64,000 nt of DNA from Microbacterium sp. 3J1 (GTDB lineage: Bacteria; Actinomycetota; Actinomycetes; Actinomycetales; Microbacteriaceae), in NCBI RefSeq assembly GCF_001049495.1, contig NZ_CDWI01000001.1:124001-188000 (forward strand), in the 5' to 3' direction. This document shows, in pieces, positions 1 to 9,855 of this stretch. The notes beneath the pieces were generated by a model. That model was not told where the DNA came from. It was given only the letters and a program-made list of their open reading frames with translations, and did no database searches. Position numbers and translations under genes: made by a program. Numbering within the stretch: position 1 is the stretch's first letter; every line of letters begins with the position of its first letter.

Positions 1-815
1 TCGTCGTCGATCCAGGTCGTCGCCGGATCGATCACCGTGACGCCCTCGCGCTGCCAGTGACGCACGATGCGCTCGTTGAGCAGGCGGCCCACGAGGGCGA
101 GCTGCGCGCGGTCGTTGACCCCGTAGGTCACCGTGACGTCGGAGACGACGGATGCCGCCACGCGGTCGCCGTCGCGACGAAGCAGCCCGGGGACGTCGGT
201 GAGGTACATCTCGCCCTGCGCGTTGTCGACGCCGATCTCGGGGAGGTACCTGCGCAGCGTGGAGGCACGGAACACGTACATCCCGGCGTTGATCTCGCGG
301 ACGGCGGCCTCGTCGGCATCCGCGTCCTTCTGCTCCACGATGCGGTCGACGCCGCCCTCGCCGTCGCGGATGACCCTGCCGTAACCGCTGGGGTCGTCGA
401 CGACGGCGGTCATGAGGGTCGCGGGGGCTCCCGAGGCTCGATGCTCCGCGAGGAACGCCGAGAGGGTGTCGGCATCGGCGAGCGGGCAGTCGCCGGAGAG
501 CACCAGCACGTCGCCGTCGAACTCTGCCGGCAGCGCGTCGATCGCGACCTGCACGGCCCGCCCCGTCCCGGGGACGTCGTCCTGATCGACGAACACGGCG
601 TCGGGGTAGTCCTCGCGCAGCGCATTCACGACCTGGTCGCGCTCATGGCGCACGACGACCTCGATGTGGTCGGCACCGAGCCGAGTGGCGGTGGTGAGGA
701 CGTGCCCGACCAGCGGGCGGCCTCCGATCGGATGCAGCACCTTCGGCAGCCGCGAGCGCATGCGCGTCCCCTGCCCTGCGGCGAGGATGACGATGGCGAG
801 AGTGTTCCCAGTCAT
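1..815 (-). CDS. glmU: GlmU, bifunctional UDP-GlcNAc pyrophosphorylase / GlcN-1-P acetyltransferase (N-terminal part)
   Basis: Makes UDP-N-acetylglucosamine for peptidoglycan in the cytoplasm. About 271 residues are visible, running off the left edge, so the left-handed beta-helix acetyltransferase half is outside. Residues 11-25 read LAAGQGTRMRSRLPK, the nucleotidyltransferase signature with its catalytic Arg and Lys. Further on are a VLSGDCPL stretch and a GYGRVIR stretch typical of the pyrophosphorylase domain. The ATG at 815 is the only sensible start: the next in-frame Met lies inside the signature. The start codon is one base downstream of the tRNA-Gln 3' end, so there is no room for a ribosome binding site outside the tRNA. 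Confidence 0.96.
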   Translation of the reverse strand, partial: MTGNTLAIVILAAGQGTRMRSRLPKVLHPIGGRPLVGHVLTTATRLGADHIEVVVRHERDQVVNALREDYPDAVFVDQDDVPGTGRAVQVAIDALPAEFDGDVLVLSGDCPLADADTLSAFLAEHRASGAPATLMTAVVDDPSGYGRVIRDGEGGVDRIVEQKDADADEAAVREINAGMYVFRASTLRRYLPEIGVDNAQGEMYLTDVPGLLRRDGDRVAASVVSDVTVTYGVNDRAQLALVGRLLNERIVRHWQREGVTVIDPATTWIDD

Positions 816-816
816 G

Positions 817-888
817 CTCCGCCGCCAGGACTCGAACCTAGACCTCACAGCTCCAAAGGCTGTCGTGCTGCCATTACACCACGGCGGA
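817..888 (-). tRNA. tRNA-Gln (anticodon TTG)
   Basis: A complete cloverleaf. The 7-bp acceptor stem is TCCGCCG/CGGCGGA, and the anticodon stem ACAGC/GCTGT encloses the loop CTTTGGA with anticodon TTG (854-856). The T arm has stem CTAGG/CCTGG around TTCGAGT, followed by discriminator G at 817. CCA is not encoded. A TTGACA lies upstream at 912-917 on the same strand and may be the -35 element, but no good -10 is visible. The glmU ATG begins one base after the discriminator. Confidence 0.95.
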
Positions 889-967
889 CCGCGGCATCCG
901 GGGACACCGCCTGTCAAGTCTGCCATGCCCGCATCGGTGCCGACGGCGATACGGTGGCGCGACCCGC

Positions 968-973
968 GATAAT
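968..973 (+). promoter_or_regulatory. Probable -10 element of the MarR gene
   Basis: GATAAT lies exactly 6 bases before the ATG at 980 and no Shine-Dalgarno sequence is present, which fits a leaderless transcript. Confidence 0.5.
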
Positions 974-979
974 GGACGG

Positions 980-1474
980 ATGAGCGAGGCTGATGAGGTC
1001 GATCGGATCGTCGGTGCCTGGAACACCCAGCGCCCCGACCTCGACTTCTCACCCCTCGAGGTGCTCTCGCGCATGGATCGGCTCACGCGCCTGCTCGACC
1101 GCGCCCGGCGAGACGTGTTCCGCCGCAGCGACCTGGAGGCATGGGAGTGGGATGTGCTCTCGGCGCTGCGCCGGGCCGGCACGCCCTTCCAGCTCTCGCC
1201 GAAGCAGCTGCTGCAGCAGACCCTCGTCTCCAGCGGCACGATGACCAACCGCATCGATCGACTGGTGGGGCGCCGGTTCGTCCGTCGAGAGGCCGACCCC
1301 GCAGACGGGCGCAGCGTGCTCGTCACCCTCACGGACGACGGCCGGATCAGGGTGGATGCCGCGATCACGCGCCTCGTCGACGTCGAGGCCGACCTTCTGC
1401 AGGCGCTGTCACGCAGCGACCGCGACCGGCTGGCCGGGCTGCTGCGCAAGCTCAGCCTGAGCTTCGACGCGTGA
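980..1474 (+). CDS. MarR-family transcriptional regulator
   Basis: A 164-residue winged-helix DNA-binding protein, normal length for the MarR family, which usually acts as a dimeric repressor released by small ligands. The core LVSSGTMTNRIDRLVGRRFV (about residues 83-102) is the recognition helix and the start of the wing, followed by the family motif ADPADGRSVLVTLTDDG. The gene diverges from tRNA-Gln/glmU and is followed after 13 bases by the RluA-type gene, probably one transcript. The ligand and targets cannot be read from the sequence. No clear palindromic operator was seen in the 91-base divergent gap. Confidence 0.9.
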   Translation: MSEADEVDRIVGAWNTQRPDLDFSPLEVLSRMDRLTRLLDRARRDVFRRSDLEAWEWDVLSALRRAGTPFQLSPKQLLQQTLVSSGTMTNRIDRLVGRRFVRREADPADGRSVLVTLTDDGRIRVDAAITRLVDVEADLLQALSRSDRDRLAGLLRKLSLSFDA

Positions 1475-1487
1475 GGGGCGCACGCTG

Positions 1488-2417
1488 ATGGCCATGCTCT
1501 CCCCTCTTCCCGTGCGCGACGGCGTGGGCGCGACGCGCCTGCACGTGCCCCTGGTCGGCGAATGGCCGACCGTCGCCGCGTACATGATCGAGCGCTTCTT
1601 CCACCTCGACCCCGAGCGACTGCTCGTGCGCTTCGACCGGGGCGAGATCGTGGCGCGCGACGGCACCCCGCTGGCGAGGGACACTCCCCTGGGCGCGGAG
1701 GAGTTCATCTGGTACTACCGCGACCCGCCGGTCGAGACGCGCCTTCCCGTCGAGCTCGAGATCCTGCACCAGGACGACGACCTCGTGGTCATCGACAAGC
1801 CGCACTTCCTGCCGACCACCCCAGGCGGGAGGTTCCTGCAGAACTCCGCTCTCATCCGTCTGCGCAACCTGCTCGACAACCCCGATATCGCACCCATCCA
1901 TCGCCTCGACCGCGCGACCGCAGGGCTGCTGATGTTCTCGGCGCGTCCGGAGTCGCGCGGGCCGTACCAGCTGCTGTTCGAGACCCGCCAGGTGCAGAAG
2001 GTCTACGAGGCCGTGTCGGCCCGCCCGGACGACTGGGACTCCTCCCGCTTCCCGCTCGTGTACCGCAACCACATCGTCAAGCTCCGCGGCGAGCTGAAGG
2101 TGCGCGTCGACGACGAGCGGGAACCCAACGCCGAGACGCTGGTCGAGCTCATCGACGCCGACTCGCGGGTCGTCCACACACTGCTGCGGCCGCACAGCGG
2201 CAAGATGCATCAGCTGCGGGTGCACCTCGCGGCACTGGGCCTGCCGATCATGAACGACCCCTTCTACCCCGAGCTCACCGGCGAGGCGCCCGACGACTTC
2301 GACCACCCGCTCCAGCTGCTCGCCCGCGAGCTGCACTTCGTGGATCCGCTGAGCGGCGCGCCGAGGATGTTCTCCTCGACGCGCACACTGCAGGAGGCTC
2401 CGCTCAGCGACGCATGA
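1488..2417 (+). CDS. RluA-family RNA pseudouridine synthase
   Basis: Isomerises uridine to pseudouridine in rRNA or tRNA. The 309-residue protein has the RluA catalytic motif HRLDRATAGLL, with the catalytic Asp at 141, preceded by LVVIDKPHFLPTTPGG and followed by the LLRPHSGKMHQLRVHLAALGLP block that lines the active site. An N-terminal stretch of about 85 residues resembles an S4-like RNA-binding region but is divergent. The start has a modest GAGGGG site upstream. Target site specificity cannot be assigned. The stop codon lies in the first copy of a tandem repeat (2400-2443). Confidence 0.9.
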   Translation: MAMLSPLPVRDGVGATRLHVPLVGEWPTVAAYMIERFFHLDPERLLVRFDRGEIVARDGTPLARDTPLGAEEFIWYYRDPPVETRLPVELEILHQDDDLVVIDKPHFLPTTPGGRFLQNSALIRLRNLLDNPDIAPIHRLDRATAGLLMFSARPESRGPYQLLFETRQVQKVYEAVSARPDDWDSSRFPLVYRNHIVKLRGELKVRVDDEREPNAETLVELIDADSRVVHTLLRPHSGKMHQLRVHLAALGLPIMNDPFYPELTGEAPDDFDHPLQLLARELHFVDPLSGAPRMFSSTRTLQEAPLSDA

Positions 2418-2443
2418 TCTGGCCGCTCAGCGGCGCATGATCT
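2400..2443. repeat. Two-copy tandem duplication over convergent stop codons
   Basis: A 21-base unit starting CCGCTCAGCG occurs at 2400-2420 and again at 2423-2443 (period 23) with one mismatch. The stop of the pseudouridine synthase gene (2415-2417) lies in copy 1 and the stop of metI (2427-2429, minus strand) in copy 2. Each copy contains the small inverted repeat CGCT-C-AGCG. Confidence 0.85.
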
Positions 2444-3086
2444 TGCGCGCCAGCCTCGTCCCGAGGATCTGGACGAGGTGCACGAACACCACGATGAGGA
2501 CGATCGCCGTCCACATGACGACCGGCTCGAACTGGCGGAAGCCGTAGATCTGGGCGAACGCGCCGAGACCGCCGCCGCCGATGAGACCTGCCATGGCGGT
2601 CATGTCGATCAGCGCCACCACGATGAAGGTGTACCCGAGGATGAGGGGCCCCAGCGACTCGGGGATCGCCACGGTGAACAGGATGCGCCAGGGACCGGCG
2701 CCCATCGCCCGCGCCGCCTCGATGACGCCGGGCGACACCGAGACCAGATGCTGCTCGACGATGCGGCCGATCGCGAAGGCCGCGGCGAGGGCGATCATGA
2801 ACGCCCCGGCCGTGGTGCCGATGCCGGTGCCGACCACCGCACGCGCGAAGGGCTGCGCGACCGCCACGAAGAGCACGAACGGGATCGGGCGGAAGAAGTT
2901 GACGCCGAGGTTGGCGATCAGCGAGACGGCCCGGTTCTGCGCGAGTCCGCCCGGCCGGGTGACGTAGAGGACCACGCCGATCGCAAGCCCGAGGATGCCG
3001 CCGAGCAGGAGCGCGAACGACGTCATGTACAGGGTCTCGAGCGCGGCCTTCCACAGCTCGGGCCACAGTTCGTTCAGACGATCCAT
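2427..3086 (-). CDS. metI: Methionine ABC transporter permease MetI
   Basis: Membrane subunit of the MetNIQ methionine importer. At 219 residues it matches the family size. It has about five membrane segments and the EAA-type cytoplasmic loop VIEAARAMGAGPWRILFTVA, with its conserved Gly, which docks onto MetN. The AGLIGGGGLGAFAQIYGFRQFEP block near the C-terminus is typical of MetI proteins. The ATG overlaps the metN stop by one base (TGATG), so the two are translationally coupled. It is the last gene of a metQ-metN-metI operon. Confidence 0.94.
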   Translation of the reverse strand: MDRLNELWPELWKAALETLYMTSFALLLGGILGLAIGVVLYVTRPGGLAQNRAVSLIANLGVNFFRPIPFVLFVAVAQPFARAVVGTGIGTTAGAFMIALAAAFAIGRIVEQHLVSVSPGVIEAARAMGAGPWRILFTVAIPESLGPLILGYTFIVVALIDMTAMAGLIGGGGLGAFAQIYGFRQFEPVVMWTAIVLIVVFVHLVQILGTRLARKIMRR

Positions 3087-4129
3087 CAGAGCGCCTCCTC
3101 TCGAGCGATCTCCGTGACTTCGACGCGCTCTCCGATGGCGGACAGCGCCGCATCGATGGCGGCGCCGTCACCGCGGATCGCCAGCGTGAGGTGACCGAAG
3201 GCCCGACCCCGGATGTCGTTGATCCCGCCGTAGACGAGCTCGAAGTCGAGTCCGGCGGCGGCCAGGTCGAGGAAGACCTGCGCCTGCGAGGAGTCGCCGT
3301 CGCGGAAGGAGAACGTGACCAGACGTCCGCGGTGCCGTTCGCGCAGGACCGAGAGTTCGGACGGCGAGGGGATGCCCTTCACCACCGTTCCCACGAATCG
3401 CTGCGATGCGGGGTTCTGTGGTGCGGAGAAGACCTCGAACACGTCGCCCTCCTCGATCACCCGTCCGTTCTCCATCACGGCCACCTTCGTGGCGATGGTC
3501 TGGATGACGTCCATCTCGTGCGTGATCACGACGATGGTCACGCCCTGCTCCTCGTTGACGCGCTTCAGCAGATCGAGCACCTCGTGGGTCGTCTGCGGGT
3601 CGAGCGCGCTGGTGGCCTCGTCCGCGAGGAGGATCGCCGGCTTCGTGGCCAGTGCGCGGGCGATGCCGACGCGCTGCTTCTGACCCCCCGACAGCTGCTC
3701 GGGGTATGCCTTCGCCTTGTCGGACAGCCCGACGAAGGAGAGGAGCTCGGCGACCCGCGTCTCGATGTCGGCCTTGCTCCACCCGGCGAGCTTGAGCGGG
3801 TACCCGACGTTGGCCTTGACCGTGCGGGACGCGAAGAGGTTGAACTGCTGGAAGATCATCCCGATCCCGCCGCGGACCTTGCGCAGCTCGCTCTCCTTGA
3901 GCGACGTGATGTCGACGCCGTCGACGAGGATCGAGCCGGAGGTCGCGGGCTCGAGAGCGTTGATGAGCCGCACGAGCGTCGACTTGCCGGCGCCCGAGTA
4001 CCCGATGATCCCGAAGACGTCGCCCTTCTCGATCGACAGGGTGACGTCGTCGACGGCGACGATGTCGCCGTCGCCCGGGGTGCGGGCGGGGTATGCCTTC
4101 GACACGTTGGTCAGGCTCACGATGGGCAT
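3086..4129 (-). CDS. metN: Methionine ABC transporter ATP-binding protein MetN
   Basis: ATPase subunit of the methionine importer, 347 residues. Walker A GYSGAGKST is at about 43-51, with the signature LSGGQKQR, Walker B ILLADEAT and the switch His in VVITHEMD. Residues from about 270 onward form the C-terminal NIL/ACT-like domain (from LVTFSFRDG to FGHLTLAIRG), which in MetN proteins binds methionine and shuts transport off when the internal pool is high. It lies 100 bases downstream of metQ, the gap holding a strong hairpin. Confidence 0.96.
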   Translation of the reverse strand: MPIVSLTNVSKAYPARTPGDGDIVAVDDVTLSIEKGDVFGIIGYSGAGKSTLVRLINALEPATSGSILVDGVDITSLKESELRKVRGGIGMIFQQFNLFASRTVKANVGYPLKLAGWSKADIETRVAELLSFVGLSDKAKAYPEQLSGGQKQRVGIARALATKPAILLADEATSALDPQTTHEVLDLLKRVNEEQGVTIVVITHEMDVIQTIATKVAVMENGRVIEEGDVFEVFSAPQNPASQRFVGTVVKGIPSPSELSVLRERHRGRLVTFSFRDGDSSQAQVFLDLAAAGLDFELVYGGINDIRGRAFGHLTLAIRGDGAAIDAALSAIGERVEVTEIAREEAL

Positions 4130-4161
4130 GTGCTGCTCCGGTCAGGTGGTCGGAAGACGAC

Positions 4162-4194
4162 GAATCGGGTGACGCGCGCAGCGCCACCCGATTC
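4162..4194 (-). terminator. Intercistronic hairpin between metQ and metN
   Basis: A perfect 10-bp stem, GAATCGGGTG (4162-4171) with CACCCGATTC (4185-4194), plus three more pairs inside after one mismatch. It lies after the metQ stop and before metN in the direction of transcription, so it could be an attenuator or an mRNA-stabilising stem giving more binding protein than transporter. No T tract follows. Confidence 0.65.
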
Positions 4195-4229
4195 TCTCGC
4201 ATCGCGCGGAGAGATTCCTCCGCGTCGGC

Positions 4230-5141
4230 TTACTTCTGCGCCTCGGTGTCCTTCTGGACCTTCTCCAGCGAGGAGACGAGGTCCTCGACCGGCGTCTGCA
4301 GCGGGACCGCGGTGTCGCCCGACGACTCCAGCAGACCGGCCTGGACGTCCTCGTTCGTCTGGAAGATCTCGACGAGCTTGAGGTACGTCTCGTTGTCGGC
4401 GTCCTCCGCGCGGGCAGCGAAGACGTTCACGTACGGCAGGGCGTTGGGGTCCTCAGGGTCGTCCTGGGCGATCGCATCGTCGAACGTCAGACCGGCGTCC
4501 TGCACGAAGTCGTTGTTGATGATCGCGGCGGCGACGTCGGGCAGCGAGGTGGGGATCAGCGCGGCCTCGAGTGCGGTGACCTCGACCTTCGACTTCGCCG
4601 TGTCGACGTCCGCGACGTCGGAGAAGATCGTGCCGCCGCTCTTGAGTTCGATGAGCCCTGCGGACTGCAGGACGAGCAGCGCACGCGCCTGGTTCGATGC
4701 GTCGTCCGGGACCGCGACGGTCTCGCCCTCGGGGATGTCGTCGACGTCGTCGTACTTCTGCGAGTAGAGGCCCAGCGGGTAGATGGCCGTGGAGCCGACC
4801 GGCGTGAGGTCGGAACCGGAGTTCACGTTGTAGTCCGCGAGGTACACGATGTGCTGGAACTGGTTGAGGTCGATCTCGCCCTCGGTCAGCGCCGGGTTCG
4901 GCTGCTCGTACGAGCCGAAGTCGACGAGCTCGACCGTGATGCCCTCTTCAGCGGCTGCCTCGACGAAGGGCGCCCACTGCGCGTCGCCCTTTCCGACGAC
5001 ACCGACCTTGACGGTCTCGTTCTCGCTGCCGGAGCCGGCCTCTGAGGAGCCGGTCGCGCAGCCTGCGAGCGCGACGACGAGCGGGACCGCGGCGAGCGCG
5101 GCGATGACGGATGTTGTCCGGCGGGATGCGGTGAAGGACAT
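4230..5141 (-). CDS. metQ: Methionine-binding lipoprotein MetQ
   Basis: Extracytoplasmic substrate-binding lipoprotein (303 residues, NlpA/MetQ family) that hands D/L-methionine to MetNI. An N-terminal signal with lipobox ALAGC puts the lipidated Cys at 28. NlpA-family blocks include VDFGSYEQPNPALTEGEIDLNQFQHIVYL and a GLYSQKYDDVDDIPEGETVAVPDDASNQARAL-like region. An AGAGGAAC site precedes the ATG. A possible -10, TAACGT, is at 5175-5180. The leader (about 30 bases) is too short for an S-box riboswitch. Confidence 0.95.
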   Translation of the reverse strand: MSFTASRRTTSVIAALAAVPLVVALAGCATGSSEAGSGSENETVKVGVVGKGDAQWAPFVEAAAEEGITVELVDFGSYEQPNPALTEGEIDLNQFQHIVYLADYNVNSGSDLTPVGSTAIYPLGLYSQKYDDVDDIPEGETVAVPDDASNQARALLVLQSAGLIELKSGGTIFSDVADVDTAKSKVEVTALEAALIPTSLPDVAAAIINNDFVQDAGLTFDDAIAQDDPEDPNALPYVNVFAARAEDADNETYLKLVEIFQTNEDVQAGLLESSGDTAVPLQTPVEDLVSSLEKVQKDTEAQK

Positions 5142-5231
5142 GGTGTTCGGGTTCCTCTCTTGGGGGACTCGAATACGTTAGGCAGCGACGCGCCGCTCGC
5201 CACAATCGAGCGTCACAGAGCGTCACAGCTC

Positions 5232-6998
5232 TCAGTCGTAGTCCTCGATGCCCTGCAGGCGCACCTGCTCGAGGTCGAGGCGGGCCGAGATGCGGCGGAC
5301 CACGAGGTCGTCGACCGTACCGCTTCGGCGGAGTCCGAGCAGCACCTCGCGCTTGCGGTCGATGAGTGCGAGCTTGAGGCGCGTGTGCTCCTCGTGACGC
5401 AGCAGCGGAGAGCGCTGCATCACGTCCACGTCGGCCGAGGTCGCGATCATCTGCAGCGTGCGGACCTCGCCTTCGACGGCATCCACCGTGACGAGGTCGG
5501 GGGCCGACCTCCCGCTCCCGGGCCCGACCGGGCTCGTCCCCGCACCGAGCGGGTCGGGTTCGCCGAGCATCTCGTCGAGAACCTCGGCCTCGGCGTCCAC
5601 GATCGCCTGCTCGCGGGCGAGAGAGCGCGCGTTCGCGAACTCCAGCATCTGGTAGCCCTCGGCTCGCACCTTGTCGCGGATCTCCTGGCCCACTCCGTGC
5701 TCGGCGGCGAGGTCGTCGAGGGCGGCGAGCGCGGCACCCGAGATGGTGCGCTCGGCGAGCTCGTACTCCTCGTCGTCCCTGTGATCGTCGGGGAAGCGTG
5801 CCCAGCGGACGATGGCAGGAAGAAGCGGACCCTGCACCAGCAGGCTGAGCAGGATCACCCCGGCCGTCACGAAGACGATCTCGTCGCGGCCGGCGATCTC
5901 TCCCTCGGTGGCACTGGCGGCGGGCACCGACAGAGCGATCGCGAGCGACACCGCTCCGCGCATGCCCGCGACTGTGGACACGGCCATCGATCTCGCTCGC
6001 GCGCCTCTCGTCGGGCGCGGACTCGTCCGGCGCTGGAAGGGCGCGTTCATGAGCTGGAACAGGTATCGCACCGCGAGCAGCGTCGCCCACACCGCCAGGG
6101 TGATGAGGACGAGGCGGCCGATCGCGGCCCCGGAGATCTCGTGGGCGACGAACTGCACCTCGAGACCGATCAGCACGAACAGCGCCCCGTTCAGCAGGAA
6201 GACGCCGAAGGGCCATGCGGCATCCGCCTGACGCCTCGACGACGCCGTCGTGACCCGCGGGGCCATGTAGGCGACGATGAGGCCGGCGACGACGACCGCG
6301 AGCACCCCCGACGCGTGCACGATCTCGGCGAGCAGGAAGGCCGAGAACGGGATCAGCAGCAGGGTCACGTTGATCACGATGGTCGACGACGTGCGACGGA
6401 GCAGCAGGTATCCGAGCACGGCGATCACGACACCGGCCGCGACGCCACCCACGTAGGAGGTGAGCACCGAGAGCGTCACCGACCACGGGGAGATCTGGCC
6501 GCCCAGGGCGAGGGAGACGGCGATGGCGTAGAGGACGAGCGCCGTGCCGTCGTTGGTGAGGCTCTCGGCCTTGAGCTTCATGAACATCCGGCGCGGCAGC
6601 AGGCGGCCGAGCGCGGCGACGGCGGTGGCGTCGGGCGGGGCGACGGCGGCGCCGAGGATGAGGGCGGTCTCCCACGGCATCCCGAACAGCAGTCCGATGC
6701 CCGCGACCGCGAAGGCGGATGCCACCACGAGGACGGTGCTCATCGGCAGGATGTAGCGGAAGTCGCGTCGGATGGAACGCAGAGAGGTGGTCAGGCTCTC
6801 CCAGAACAGCATCACCGGGAGGAAGAGCAGCAGCACCGTCTCCGGAGGCAGCTGGATCTCACGCAGCTGCGGCACGAAGCCGAGCGCCAGGCCGAGGATC
6901 ACGAGCACGAGCGGCAGAGCCAGCCGTATGCGCGGCGCGAGCATCGTGCCGACGAGGATCGTGAGTCCGAGCAGGACGGTGACCTCGAGTCCTTCCAA
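5232..6998 (-). CDS. CPA1-family Na+/H+ antiporter (NhaP-like)
   Basis: Exchanges Na+ or K+ for protons at the membrane for pH and salt balance. The 588-residue protein has about 12 hydrophobic segments in the first 400 residues. The family-typical stretch AVAPPDATAVAALGRLLP carries the paired acidic and Thr/Pro residues of CPA antiporters, followed by the GTALVLYAIAVSLALGG helix. A hydrophilic C-terminal part of about 180 residues is probably a cytoplasmic regulatory tail. The start is TTG at 6998, supported by GGGAGG 5 bases upstream and by the first membrane helix beginning right after it. No partner genes; ion preference is unknown. Confidence 0.88.
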   Translation of the reverse strand: MEGLEVTVLLGLTILVGTMLAPRIRLALPLVLVILGLALGFVPQLREIQLPPETVLLLFLPVMLFWESLTTSLRSIRRDFRYILPMSTVLVVASAFAVAGIGLLFGMPWETALILGAAVAPPDATAVAALGRLLPRRMFMKLKAESLTNDGTALVLYAIAVSLALGGQISPWSVTLSVLTSYVGGVAAGVVIAVLGYLLLRRTSSTIVINVTLLLIPFSAFLLAEIVHASGVLAVVVAGLIVAYMAPRVTTASSRRQADAAWPFGVFLLNGALFVLIGLEVQFVAHEISGAAIGRLVLITLAVWATLLAVRYLFQLMNAPFQRRTSPRPTRGARARSMAVSTVAGMRGAVSLAIALSVPAASATEGEIAGRDEIVFVTAGVILLSLLVQGPLLPAIVRWARFPDDHRDDEEYELAERTISGAALAALDDLAAEHGVGQEIRDKVRAEGYQMLEFANARSLAREQAIVDAEAEVLDEMLGEPDPLGAGTSPVGPGSGRSAPDLVTVDAVEGEVRTLQMIATSADVDVMQRSPLLRHEEHTRLKLALIDRKREVLLGLRRSGTVDDLVVRRISARLDLEQVRLQGIEDYD

Positions 6999-7116
6999 CT
7001 GAACCTCCCGGGTACCGCAGGATCATGCTGTGCGATCCCGGATGGCATCGAACCCCGCCCAGATCACAGCGTCCTGCAGTGCCACCGTATTCCCACGGGG
7101 CACGGATGGCGAGATG

Positions 7117-8928
<1,812 letters not shown>

Positions 8929-8967
8929 GTCGTCTTCCAGGGTAGTCGCGGTCGATGTGTGGCTCGC

Positions 8968-9753
8968 TCAGTCGGGCTCGCTGCTGCTATCGGCGCTGCT
9001 GGGCTCACTGCTGTCGGTTGGGCTGTGGTTCACGCGTGCGGGAGCGAACAGCTCGGGGAGCGCGGCGGTGAACTCGTGGAAATGGCTGTACCAGATCGTG
9101 TGCGCGGCGCCGGGGATGCGTCGCACCTCGACGCCGTTCGCCTCGAACCGCCGTACGTCGTCGTCGCTCACCCAGTCGCTCGGGTCGGCTCGGACGACGA
9201 CCGAACCAGCGGCGGGAAGTCGCGAGTGGTCGGGACCGCAGGAGATCGACGCCATGGTCGCCGGGTCGAACCGAGAGGCGGCCAGGGCCTCGACCTCGGC
9301 ATCCCGGGCGGAGTAGAAGCGCCGAGAGCGTCGCAGCGCTTCGGGCGAGAGGCGGCCGGCTCTGTCGCGCTCGTAGCGGGTCGTCAACTCCGCGCGATCC
9401 TGGCGGCCGGGGAAGGCGAGACCCGCATCGACGTAGATCGCCAGGGTCGGCCGCAACCGTCGTGCGGCCTCGGCGAGCACGGTCGCTCCGTAGGAGTGGC
9501 CGACGGCGACGACCGGATGCTCGGGCGCATGATGTCTCACGGTTTCCACGACGGAGGACCCCGCCCGCTCGATCGTGAGATACGGGTCGCGAGGCGAGAG
9601 CCCATGACCGGGGAGATCGAGGGCCAGCACACGCCAGCCCTGCTCGACGAGGAGCGGGATGACTCGCCACCAGCTCTCCGAGGAGCCCATCATGCCGTGC
9701 AGCAGCACGACGGTGCGCGGGGCGGTTCCGACGTCGACGGCGTGAAGAAGCAT
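8968..9753 (-). CDS. Alpha/beta-fold hydrolase
   Basis: A 261-residue alpha/beta hydrolase with the oxyanion region LLHGMMGSSESWW, the LPGHGLSPRD loop, the nucleophile elbow GHSYG (Ser at about 87) and a likely catalytic His in AAHTIWYSH near the C-terminus. The start was placed at the ATG at 9753 rather than a GTG six codons upstream, because GACACT lies exactly 6 bases before it, matching the leaderless pattern of neighbours. The substrate is unknown. It stops 39 bases before the ABC-F gene and may be transcribed with it. Confidence 0.85.
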   Translation of the reverse strand: MLLHAVDVGTAPRTVVLLHGMMGSSESWWRVIPLLVEQGWRVLALDLPGHGLSPRDPYLTIERAGSSVVETVRHHAPEHPVVAVGHSYGATVLAEAARRLRPTLAIYVDAGLAFPGRQDRAELTTRYERDRAGRLSPEALRRSRRFYSARDAEVEALAASRFDPATMASISCGPDHSRLPAAGSVVVRADPSDWVSDDDVRRFEANGVEVRRIPGAAHTIWYSHFHEFTAALPELFAPARVNHSPTDSSEPSSADSSSEPD

Positions 9754-9759
9754 CGAGTC

Positions 9760-9765
9760 AGTGTC
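9760..9765 (-). promoter_or_regulatory. Possible -10 element of the hydrolase gene
   Basis: GACACT is 6 bases before the chosen ATG at 9753. It lacks the usual first T, so support is moderate. Confidence 0.35.
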
Positions 9766-9855
9766 GCACACGTCGTTATCGATTCGTGATCATATCCCTT
9801 TCGGCATACCTCGAATCTTTCTTCGAATGTCGGTGGCCCATGATCTACTCGAATC

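Noticed and set aside
5142..5231. SAM or other methionine riboswitch upstream of metQ
   Set aside because: The gap is 90 bases and a -10-like TAACGT lies only about 34 bases before the ATG, leaving no space for a SAM aptamer; no aptamer-like helices were found.
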